This document shows positions 1 through 7,253 of a stretch of 12,096 bases of DNA, in pieces (position 1 is the stretch's first letter; every line of letters begins with the position of its first letter). The stretch comes from Candidatus Chloroheliales bacterium (GTDB lineage: Bacteria; Chloroflexota; Chloroflexia; QHBQ01). The position numbers and the translations under genes were made by a program. The stretch covers positions 1-12,096 of the forward strand of contig QHBQ01000141.1 of assembly GCA_003243865.1 (NCBI GenBank). The letters run 5' to 3'. The notes under the pieces were generated by a model. That model did not search any database and was not told the origin of the DNA. It saw only the letters and a program-made list of their open reading frames with translations.

Positions 1-1758
1 GATTGCCTTGTCGTTCTCGCTCAAGCTGAAGTACACATCGCCGAGGTCTTTCATTGCTTTGGCGCGGGAGCTATCTTCTAGTGCAGCCGGGGCGTTGAGC
101 AAGCGCTCCAGCATCGTTTGTAGGCGGCTGAACTCGCTCCACCGCCGCAGCAGCTGCTTCAGGCTTACCGGGTCGCCGCCGCTCAGGTACTCCAGCGGTG
201 TATATAGCAGGTCGGCTGCCTGCTGATACTCGCCTGCCGCGCAGAGCTGGTCGAAGGCATCGAGCAGCGGCTGCACCTCGGCGCTATTCTTTGCAGGCTG
301 GGTGTGCGGGTCGGGGTGATTGGCGATATATTGTGCTTGGAAGTGGGCGGCAGCCGCGCGGTGATGCTGTTGGCGCGACTTGAGCATGGAGTAAGCATAG
401 CTTTGCACGATCGGGTGCAGAATGTAAAGGTCATTGTGGATAATAAGCAGTGATTTAACCCTGAGCGCGAGTGCGCTGCGGTCTACTACTTCTCTGCTCC
501 AGGAGGTGGAGTGGCGAGGTAGCTGCTTGATCATGCCCAGCACATCAGCAACGCCAATCTCCTTGCCACCAAAGACAGAGATGAATTGTAGCAGCTGCTG
601 CTCACGAAGCGGCACCTTAGCGTAGACCTCATCTAGCAGGTTCATGGCGATTTCACCTTGCCACAGCCGCTCGGTAGCCAGCAGATGCTCCAGGGTATAG
701 CCGATTCGTACCAGTTGGGCGAGCAAGATGAGGGCAAGTGGGTGGCCGCCTGCTTTCGCCGATGCCTGCTCCAATCGCTCCGTGGTGTCCGCAACCCCCT
801 CAGACTGTAGCAGTTTAGCACCATCGGCCTGCTTCAGCCCACCAAGCGGCAGCTCGCTCGGGGTATGACCATGAACGGCTCGCGGTAGGTAACGACTGGT
901 GAACAGCACAGTTGCCCCGCCAGCATCATCGAGCAAACCGCTGAGCAGATGCTCGAAGCCATTCGCCACGAAACGGTTATCCAGCGCGCTCATGATGGTG
1001 TCGCAGTTGTTTAGCACCAGCAGATGTTTGGCACTGCGGTTACGGCGCAGCCATTTGAGCAACTCGTCGGCCTGGCTATCAGGTGATTGCCCACTAAGGT
1101 TATCTGGTTCACCTACCGAAGCGAGAAACTCACGCACAACGTCTGCGATTAGGGGTCCAGTTTCCAGCGCGAACCAGTGTAGCCCGGCGTAGGCGGTCAG
1201 CCTCTCATGCTTATGATAGTACAAGCTGGCTAGGGTGGTCTTGCCAATGCCACCTACGCCGCTAATCACCACACAAGCGTTGCGCTCTAGCAGTAGTTCG
1301 AGACCGCTCAGGTCCTCGGCGCGCCCGACCAGCGTGCGGGGCTGGGGCGGCTCTGCTGTTGCCCGCCTATCCCCCTGCCAAGTAGGTGCCGCCGGTTGCG
1401 ACGGTTGGGCTTTCGGTTCGCGATTATCTGGGTTGGCTTTTTCCAGTTCATCCAGAGGAGGTGACTGCCACTCAGCAGCAGTGAAGTCGGGGCAATCGAG
1501 GAGTTGCAGCAGCTCACGGGCAGCGACCTCGGTTTTAATTGCGCCCCACTCCGCCAGCGTGCGGACAATCGCCCGAATGCGCGGCGGAGTAATCGGACGG
1601 CTCCCGCTCAAATACCTGCTCAGGTTGGTGCGGGCCACGCCAATCGCCTCGGCCAGGTCTTTCTCAGTGGGGTGTCGCTCACTGCCGTAGGGGTCGGCCT
1701 GGTTGCACAGATCCAGCACCCGTTCGCGGAAGCGGGCTAGGCGGCTGTTGTCGTACAT
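1..1758 (-). CDS. HTH/NB-ARC STAND-type ATPase regulator (3' end off the left edge)
   Basis: The reading frame is open for 586 codons from the ATG at 1756-1758 to the window edge, so the C-terminus is missing. AGGAGG lies 6 nt upstream of this ATG, which supports the start. Residues 31-60 resemble an Xre-like helix-turn-helix (EKDLAEAIGVARTNLSRYLS). A linker rich in Pro, Ala and Gln follows. An NB-ARC/STAND ATPase comes next, with P-loop GVGGIGKTT at 167-175, a Walker B strand LLVLNNCD at about 246-253, a TSR motif at 287-289 and a GHPLAL motif at 338-343. A winged-helix end has LHPIV near 447-451. From about residue 455 the chain looks helical, and its end (AKAMKDLGDVYFSLSENDKA) reads as the first TPR repeat. 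Proteins of this design bind nucleotide and oligomerise in response to a ligand sensed by the C-terminal repeats; some regulate transcription and some act in defence. The role here cannot be settled. The first Walker B acidic position is Asn (N250), which is atypical. Confidence 0.9.
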   Translation of the reverse strand, partial: MYDNSRLARFRERVLDLCNQADPYGSERHPTEKDLAEAIGVARTNLSRYLSGSRPITPPRIRAIVRTLAEWGAIKTEVAARELLQLLDCPDFTAAEWQSPPLDELEKANPDNREPKAQPSQPAAPTWQGDRRATAEPPQPRTLVGRAEDLSGLELLLERNACVVISGVGGIGKTTLASLYYHKHERLTAYAGLHWFALETGPLIADVVREFLASVGEPDNLSGQSPDSQADELLKWLRRNRSAKHLLVLNNCDTIMSALDNRFVANGFEHLLSGLLDDAGGATVLFTSRYLPRAVHGHTPSELPLGGLKQADGAKLLQSEGVADTTERLEQASAKAGGHPLALILLAQLVRIGYTLEHLLATERLWQGEIAMNLLDEVYAKVPLREQQLLQFISVFGGKEIGVADVLGMIKQLPRHSTSWSREVVDRSALALRVKSLLIIHNDLYILHPIVQSYAYSMLKSRQQHHRAAAAHFQAQYIANHPDPHTQPAKNSAEVQPLLDAFDQLCAAGEYQQAADLLYTPLEYLSGGDPVSLKQLLRRWSEFSRLQTMLERLLNAPAALEDSSRAKAMKDLGDVYFSLSENDKAI

Positions 1759-1858
1759 AAAACCCCTCCTACTCTACTGCCATATGAGAAGGTGAGTTCA
1801 GAGCTTTGCGCGCATAAGCCCCGCGACCCTGGTTTTCTACTGCCATGATTGGATGCTA

Positions 1859-1887
1859 ATTCTAAACCACCCAGCAATTTCTGTCAA
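1859..1887 (-). promoter_or_regulatory. sigma70-type promoter of the HTH/NB-ARC gene
   Basis: On the minus strand, TTGACA (1887-1882) is followed after 17 bases by TAGAAT (1864-1859). This is a perfect -35 box with optimal spacing and a five-of-six -10 box. Transcription would begin near 1852, leaving a leader of about 93 bases before the ATG at 1758. Confidence 0.75.
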
Positions 1888-1889
1888 AA

Positions 1890-1909
1890 AATGGCACAGA
1901 ATGGCACAG
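1890..1909. repeat. perfect 10-bp tandem repeat between divergent promoters, possible operator
   Basis: The decamer AATGGCACAG occurs twice in direct succession (1890-1899 and 1900-1909), just upstream of the minus-strand -35 box. A 10-bp period puts both copies on the same face of the helix. The reverse-oriented core TGCCAT recurs at 1778-1783 and 1841-1846 in the leader of the HTH gene, each inside an identical 11-mer TCTACTGCCAT. The arrangement suits binding by a dimeric or oligomeric regulator, possibly the product of the adjacent HTH gene. That is inference. Confidence 0.5.
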
Positions 1910-2001
1910 TTGCAAGGGTGTACAACAGTATAATATTGCAACCGCAATTATGCGGCAAGCTGACGTATTAACAATTAGCGTACCAGCACCGCGATCCCTT
2001 A

Positions 2002-2030
2002 TTGACAAGCTGGCAGAATCGTGATACTAT
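2002..2030 (+). promoter_or_regulatory. sigma70-type promoter of the RHS gene
   Basis: TTGACA (2002-2007) is followed after 17 bases by TACTAT (2025-2030). A TG dinucleotide at 2022-2023 gives an extended -10 element. Transcription would start near 2037, leaving a leader of about 70 bases. A purine-rich stretch ending in GAGGG (2100-2104) lies just before the ATG at 2108 and is the likely ribosome binding site, although its spacing is short. Confidence 0.75.
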
Positions 2031-2107
2031 ATTGGCATTAAATCCGCCGAAGCCGACCCCAAGCCGACCGCCATCCTACCCTGAACAAGAAAAACAAAAG
2101 AGGGCTG

Positions 2108-5100
2108 ATGTTGCACAAGCTACGAAGAGTATTTCTTACCACCATTGCTTTCGTGCTGATATTCAGTAACGTAGCGGCCTCGACTACCACTGCCGACAGG
2201 ATCACCATCGGTGGCGCAAGCGCACAGGCCACCCCCAACACCCCAGCGAGTGGCCCCGGTATTCGGTATGCAGCCGCAAGGAGCGGCGCATCTACCCCTG
2301 GCTACGCGATGGACAGTAATCCGCATAAACCAGCAGTTGCTGCTTCCTGGTGCGTCGTCCCCAGCCCTAGCGGCCTTGGCGGCAGCGAGCTATTTGGAGT
2401 GACCGCCATATCGTCAAGTGATGTCTGGGCTGTTGGTTACTATCACAACGTCAGAGGCGTTGCTAACACGCTGGCAGAACACTGGGACGGTACTAGCTGG
2501 AACGTCGTTCCCAGTCCCAGCCCTGGCCTATACGGTGAGCTAGATGGGGTAACCGCGATATCGCCAAGCGATGTCTGGGCGGTTGGTGACTATGAATATG
2601 GTACATTGGTGGAACACTGGAACGGAGTGAACTGGAGCGTCATCCCTAGTCCCAATCCTGGCACATACAACAAGCAGCTATATGCGGTGACCGCCATCTC
2701 GCCAAGCGATGTCTGGGCGGTTGGTTTCGGTGACGGTATCACGCTGGTGGAACACTGGGACGGTACCAGATGGAGCATAGTCCCCAGTCCTAGCCCTGGC
2801 TCACACACCGACGAACTACACGCTGTATCCGCAATATCGCCAAGCAATGTCTGGGCGGCTGGTTTCTCTAGCAACAATGGTAACAACAATAACACGCTGG
2901 TTGAACACTGGGACGGTACCAGCTGGAACGTCGTCTCCAGTCCTAGCCCTGGCTCATACACCGACGAACTATACGGAGTAACCGCGATATCGCCAAGCGA
3001 TGTCTGGGTGGTTGGTACCTATTCCATCAGCGGTAGCAACGATTGGCACACACTAGTGGAACATTGGAACGGTACTAGCTGGAACGTCGTCTCCAGTCCC
3101 AACCCTAGCGCATACTTCAACTTTCTATATGCAGCAACCGCCATATCACCAAGCGATGTCTGGGCGGTTGGTGGCACCTTTAATACGCTGGTGGAACACT
3201 GGAACGGTACCAGCTGGAACTTCGTCCCCAGTCCTAGCCCTGGCACATACGACAACAAACTATATGGAGTAACCGCCATCTCGTCAAGCGATGTCTGGGC
3301 GGTTGGTACCTATTCCAACAACAGTGGCTGGGATTACAGAAACACGCTGGTGGAACACTACAGCACTTCAGGGTGCAATATGCCAATTGGCGGCCCTATC
3401 AGCTTCAGGGAGACGCTCGGTGGCTTCAACTTCTGTATTCCCTGCCTCATGAATGCAATTGGCAGGTTTGGGCAACCTGTAAACACATCCACAGGCAATT
3501 TCTACCATACCTTTAGCGACTTCGCGATCGCTGGCCGCGGTATGCCCCTCAACTTCAGCCATACATATAACTCGCTGACGGCAAATAAAGATGGGCCACT
3601 GGGCTTTGGCTGGACTGGGAGCTACGGGATGTCGCTTTCCGTAGCCCCGGGCACAGGCGTGGTCACCGTCACCCAGGAGACAGGCAGCCAGGTTGTTTTC
3701 ACGCCCACCAACCAGAACAACTACACGGCGCCGCCAAGGGTCATCGCTACTCTCATTAGAAATGGAGATGGCACATACACGCTGACTCGCGGTGCGCGTG
3801 ACATCATCACTTTCTCCTCTACTGGGCAACTCTTGGCCGAGCGCGACCTCAATGGCTATACCACTACTTTCACTTACAACGGCAACGGCCAACTGGCGAC
3901 TGTCACTGATTCCGCTGGGCGCTCGCTAACCTTTGGCTATGCGGGTAGCCACCTTACCAGCGTCACCGACCCGCTCGGCCGTCAGGTGCTGTTCGCCTAC
4001 AACGACGGCCAGGGCAACCTCACCGACGTTACCGATGTGGGCGGCGGCAACAATCACTTCACCTACGACCCCAACCATCTAATGTTGACCATGCGCGACC
4101 CCAACGGCGGGGTGGTGACCAACCACTACGACACCTCCGGGCGGGTGGATTGGCAAGAGGACCAACTGCACCGCAGAACCACCTTCGCTTACACACAGGA
4201 CACCACGACCATCACCGATGCCCAGGGCAATGTCACCCTTGAGCAGTACGCCTTTGGCCTGCGCGTGGCAGTCACGAAGGGCTACGGCACTCCTCAGGCG
4301 GCCACCTGGCAATTCACCTATGACCCCGCCACCGTGGGCATCACCTCCGTAATCGACCCCGACGGTCATGTCACGACCACCACCTATGACGCGAACGCCA
4401 ACCCGCTCACCGTCACCGACGCGCTCAACCGCCAGACGGTCAACACCTATGATACGCTCAACGACCTCACCTCGACCACTGACCCTAATGGGATAACCAC
4501 CACGATGCAGTACGATGCGGCGGGCAACCTGTTGAGCCGTTCGCGGCCGCTGGTCGGTTCTGGCCGGCCGCAGGTGACTACCAACCATTACGCTGACTCC
4601 GCTCACCCTGGCGACGTGACTTGGATGACCGACCCGGATTATCAGATCTGGACCTACGCCTACGATACCTATGGCAACCTGACCAGCGCCACCGATCCAA
4701 TGGGCGACCAGACCACCAATGTATTTAACACCATCGGCTGGATGACCTCGCAAACCAGCCCCCTGGGCAATCCTGGGGGCAACCCAGCTTACACCACTAC
4801 CTTCGACCATGATGCCTTCGGGGATGTCACCACTGTGACCGACCCGCTGCAGCACCGTACCATCAGCCACTATGACCCCAATCGCAACCTGGATACCTTT
4901 ACCGATGCGAACTCCCACACCACCCGCTACGTCTATGACGCCGCTAATGAACTAACCTCGGTCGTCCGCCCCGACACAGTCACCCTGCGCACCGACTACA
5001 ACCCCGACGGCACGATGGCGCACCAATACGACGGCGCAGGCCGGGCCACTTCCTATGGGTACAACTCGCTGGCCCAGCTCATCTCCGTGACCGACCCGCT

Positions 5101-6955
5101 CAGCCGCACTACCAGCTATACCTACGACGGTGTGGGCAACCTGCTCACCAAGACCGATCCGCAGTCTCCGCCCCAGACGACGACGTACACCTACGATGCC
5201 GTTAATCAGTTGACGGCAATAACCTACAGCGATGGCGTGACCCCCAACGTAACCAACATCGCCTACGATGGCGACGGCCAGCGGCTGCAGATGACCGACG
5301 GCACCGACACCACCACCTGGGCCTACGACTCGCTCAATCGCCTCACCAGCGCCACCGACGGGGTGAGTAGCACGGTGGGATACGGCTATGACCTCAAGGG
5401 TCAGCTTACCAGTATCACCTATCCGGGTGCCCAGCTAGTCAGTCGCAATTACGACGCGGCGGGCCGCCTGCATACAGTTCAGGACTGGCTGGGCAACGTT
5501 ACAACCTTCAGATATGACCGCAATTCCAATCTGGTGCGCGAAAATCTGCCGCCTGGCACCGGCATCACCGACAAATTCGCCTACGATACAGCCAACCGAC
5601 TGGCTGGCATCAGATACAGCAAGTCAGGTACTGCTCAGGCGACCATCTTCTATGGCCGAGACTCCGCGGATCTGCTTACGACCATGACTTCAACCGGGGT
5701 CCTAAATAATAACAGCGAAACCTACGGGTATACGCCGGTCAATCAGCTAAACACGGTGAACGCCGCGTCGTATGCCTACGATAATGCCGACAATATTACA
5801 GCGCTCACCTCTGGGGCCAGCCTGCAATACGACACCGCCAACGAACTTACCAGCCTCACCCACAACTCCATCACGACCACCTTCAACTTCGACCCACGCG
5901 GCAACCGCACGCTCATGACCCCACCGTCAGGCCCAGCCACCAACTACAGCTACGACCAGGCCAACCGCCTCACCGCCTACAACAACGGCAACCCACCCAC
6001 CGCTGCCACGTACACCTACAACGGCGTCGGGCTGCGCATGAGCAAGACGGTGGGGGGCATTCTGGAGCCTTTCGTGTGGGACGTGGCCGAAGGCTTGCCC
6101 CTCCTGCTCAAAGACGGTACAACCCGCTACATCTACGGCCCCGGTACCCTACCTCTGGAGACGATAGACGCATCAGGGCAGGTGCTCTACTACCACCATG
6201 ATCAGTTGGGCAGCACACGCTTGCTGACAAACTCCTCAGGGGCAGCAGCGGCTACGTACACGTATGATGCCTACGGCAACGTTACGGCGAGCACAGGCAA
6301 CGTTGCCAACCCCTTCGGTTATGCGGGGCAATACACCGATGCGGAGTCGGGGATGCAGTACCTGCGGGCGAGGTATTATGACCCGAGTACGGCGCAGTTT
6401 ATTAGCCGCGACCCCATAACCACTCTAACTAGAAACCCTTACGGATACGTGGGCGGTAGTCCCCTAAATAGAACAGATGCAAGTGGGCTCTGCTCTTGGA
6501 ATCCATTTGACTCTGACTCCTGTGAAATAGCTGTACCTGCACGTGCAGTCGGGAATTTTGCTGACAATACAGCACAGTTCTTCAACGAAAACGCCCCAAT
6601 GATTAGCAATATTGCAGGAGTAGTTCAAGATGTGGCGCAAATTGCAATTCCTGTCTGTATCGTTCTATCTGCTGGCGCTTGCATATTGCCAGCGAGTGCG
6701 ATAGCGCTAGGGGCCGGTTTGTTGAGAGTTCGAGCTGATATGTACATCTCTTACAATCGGAGTGAACGTGAATACGCGCAGCTCGGATCTGATACCGGCA
6801 TCGGGCTGCTGGGCAGCTTTGGAGAAGCACTTACCTCTAGATGCCCAGCCGCTGGTCCAGCCTTGAGCATATCTAGCGGAGAAATGGGGGTTGTAGGCGC
6901 ATACTTTGGTTATATGGATTTGTGGAATAAGTTCGTCCTAAGAAAATGGAACTGA
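2108..6955 (+). CDS. secreted RHS/YD-repeat protein with N-terminal propeller-like repeats
   Basis: The product has 1615 residues. Residues 1-25 form a Sec signal peptide (basic start, hydrophobic core, likely cleavage near VAAS). Residues 80-419 hold seven repeats with motif TAISPSDVWAVG and TLVEHWNGTSW, a probable beta-propeller. From about 455 a DUF6531-like entry segment (GQPVNTSTGNFYHTFSDF, then RGMPLNFSHTYNS) opens the RHS part. Many YD repeats (such as YDAAGNLLSR) follow to about residue 1340. The RHS-associated core has YYHHDQLGSTRLL at 1361-1373, LRARYYDPSTAQFISRDP ending near 1434, and a closing DASGL at 1457-1461. In known RHS/Tc proteins the YD repeats build a closed shell that holds the C-terminal domain, which is often a toxin. 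Here the tail (1462-1615) is unrecognised and has a hydrophobic stretch at about 1509-1539. Secretion by signal peptide recalls WapA-type proteins of monoderms rather than type VI-delivered RHS. Confidence 0.95.
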   Translation: MLHKLRRVFLTTIAFVLIFSNVAASTTTADRITIGGASAQATPNTPASGPGIRYAAARSGASTPGYAMDSNPHKPAVAASWCVVPSPSGLGGSELFGVTAISSSDVWAVGYYHNVRGVANTLAEHWDGTSWNVVPSPSPGLYGELDGVTAISPSDVWAVGDYEYGTLVEHWNGVNWSVIPSPNPGTYNKQLYAVTAISPSDVWAVGFGDGITLVEHWDGTRWSIVPSPSPGSHTDELHAVSAISPSNVWAAGFSSNNGNNNNTLVEHWDGTSWNVVSSPSPGSYTDELYGVTAISPSDVWVVGTYSISGSNDWHTLVEHWNGTSWNVVSSPNPSAYFNFLYAATAISPSDVWAVGGTFNTLVEHWNGTSWNFVPSPSPGTYDNKLYGVTAISSSDVWAVGTYSNNSGWDYRNTLVEHYSTSGCNMPIGGPISFRETLGGFNFCIPCLMNAIGRFGQPVNTSTGNFYHTFSDFAIAGRGMPLNFSHTYNSLTANKDGPLGFGWTGSYGMSLSVAPGTGVVTVTQETGSQVVFTPTNQNNYTAPPRVIATLIRNGDGTYTLTRGARDIITFSSTGQLLAERDLNGYTTTFTYNGNGQLATVTDSAGRSLTFGYAGSHLTSVTDPLGRQVLFAYNDGQGNLTDVTDVGGGNNHFTYDPNHLMLTMRDPNGGVVTNHYDTSGRVDWQEDQLHRRTTFAYTQDTTTITDAQGNVTLEQYAFGLRVAVTKGYGTPQAATWQFTYDPATVGITSVIDPDGHVTTTTYDANANPLTVTDALNRQTVNTYDTLNDLTSTTDPNGITTTMQYDAAGNLLSRSRPLVGSGRPQVTTNHYADSAHPGDVTWMTDPDYQIWTYAYDTYGNLTSATDPMGDQTTNVFNTIGWMTSQTSPLGNPGGNPAYTTTFDHDAFGDVTTVTDPLQHRTISHYDPNRNLDTFTDANSHTTRYVYDAANELTSVVRPDTVTLRTDYNPDGTMAHQYDGAGRATSYGYNSLAQLISVTDPLSRTTSYTYDGVGNLLTKTDPQSPPQTTTYTYDAVNQLTAITYSDGVTPNVTNIAYDGDGQRLQMTDGTDTTTWAYDSLNRLTSATDGVSSTVGYGYDLKGQLTSITYPGAQLVSRNYDAAGRLHTVQDWLGNVTTFRYDRNSNLVRENLPPGTGITDKFAYDTANRLAGIRYSKSGTAQATIFYGRDSADLLTTMTSTGVLNNNSETYGYTPVNQLNTVNAASYAYDNADNITALTSGASLQYDTANELTSLTHNSITTTFNFDPRGNRTLMTPPSGPATNYSYDQANRLTAYNNGNPPTAATYTYNGVGLRMSKTVGGILEPFVWDVAEGLPLLLKDGTTRYIYGPGTLPLETIDASGQVLYYHHDQLGSTRLLTNSSGAAAATYTYDAYGNVTASTGNVANPFGYAGQYTDAESGMQYLRARYYDPSTAQFISRDPITTLTRNPYGYVGGSPLNRTDASGLCSWNPFDSDSCEIAVPARAVGNFADNTAQFFNENAPMISNIAGVVQDVAQIAIPVCIVLSAGACILPASAIALGAGLLRVRADMYISYNRSEREYAQLGSDTGIGLLGSFGEALTSRCPAAGPALSISSGEMGVVGAYFGYMDLWNKFVLRKWN
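2345..3364 (+). repeat. seven tandem in-gene repeats of 45-52 codons
   Basis: Seven copies of a 45-52-codon unit encode residues 80-419 of the RHS protein. Each runs from a (S/N/R)WxxVPSPSPG strand through GVTAISPSDVWAVG to TLVEHW(D/N)GT. The conserved VTAIS element recurs at residues 98, 148, 194, 240, 291, 344 (offset by one) and 388. At DNA level, near-identical blocks such as CAAGCGATGTCTGGGC recur, which suggests recent duplication or gene conversion. Length varies mainly in the Asn/Gly/Ser-rich loop between DVWAVG and TLVEHW. Confidence 0.9.
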
Positions 6956-6957
6956 AA

Positions 6958-6978
6958 AGTGCTGATCGCGCCAGCACT
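6958..6978 (+). other. hairpin just after the RHS stop codon
   Basis: AGTGCTG (6958-6964) pairs perfectly with CAGCACT (6972-6978) around a 7-base loop. It begins three bases after the TGA stop. No T-tract follows, so it is a poor intrinsic terminator. It may instead be the first helix of the intron-like stretch that follows. Confidence 0.5.
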
Positions 6979-7100
6979 GGGAACCAGCCAGGTCAAGCAG
7001 GATGAGCAGAGGGGAACGTCCAGGTCGCTCGGCCCGCGAAGCCATAACCCTAAGGCAGACAGGTCGCGTCAGCCTTAACCCACAACTACCTTCCGCGCCA
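6959..7100 (+). mobile_element. possible group II intron domain I remnant in the RHS-SLH spacer
   Basis: The 298-base spacer 6956-7253 has no convincing gene. Its first half contains, in order, TGGGAACC, GCAGGATGAGC and AACCCTAAGG. These elements and their order recall the conserved middle of group II intron domain I, from memory of intron RNAs and not from a search. No intron-encoded reverse transcriptase and no domain V hairpin is visible, so at most this is a fragment. The second half, to 7240, shows nothing I recognise. It ends in the ribosome binding site of the next gene. Confidence is low. Confidence 0.25.
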
Positions 7101-7253
7101 TCCAGGGTGCTGAACGACCATTATGATAATCCTGAGACTAACGCCACCACTTTCAGGAGTTTCCGAACCAGCTAGGCTGCAAGCGCCTGTCGTCTGAGCA
7201 TCAAGCGGGTCATTGACCAGTATATCCAAGCTTCGCTCAGAAAGGGTAATGCA

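Noticed and set aside
1235..1690. 151-codon plus-strand open frame
   Set aside because: It is antisense to the HTH and P-loop region of the NB-ARC gene and is Ser/Arg-rich without motifs.
1929..1934. TATAAT as a second plus-strand -10 box
   Set aside because: No -35 box at suitable spacing; TTGCAA at 1910-1915 is only 13 bases away. The promoter at 2002-2030 is far better.
2345..3364. Regularly spaced repeats as a CRISPR array
   Set aside because: The repeats are coding, in frame, long and imperfect, with conserved protein motifs.
4079..4918. 279-codon minus-strand open frame
   Set aside because: It is antisense to the YD-repeat region and its Gly/Val/Ile-rich repetitive translation mirrors the repeats.
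7002..7175. A 57-codon plus-strand frame (starts MSRGERPGRS) downstream of the RHS gene, a possible immunity gene
   Set aside because: No correctly spaced ribosome binding site, an unconvincing composition, and overlap with the intron-like stretch.
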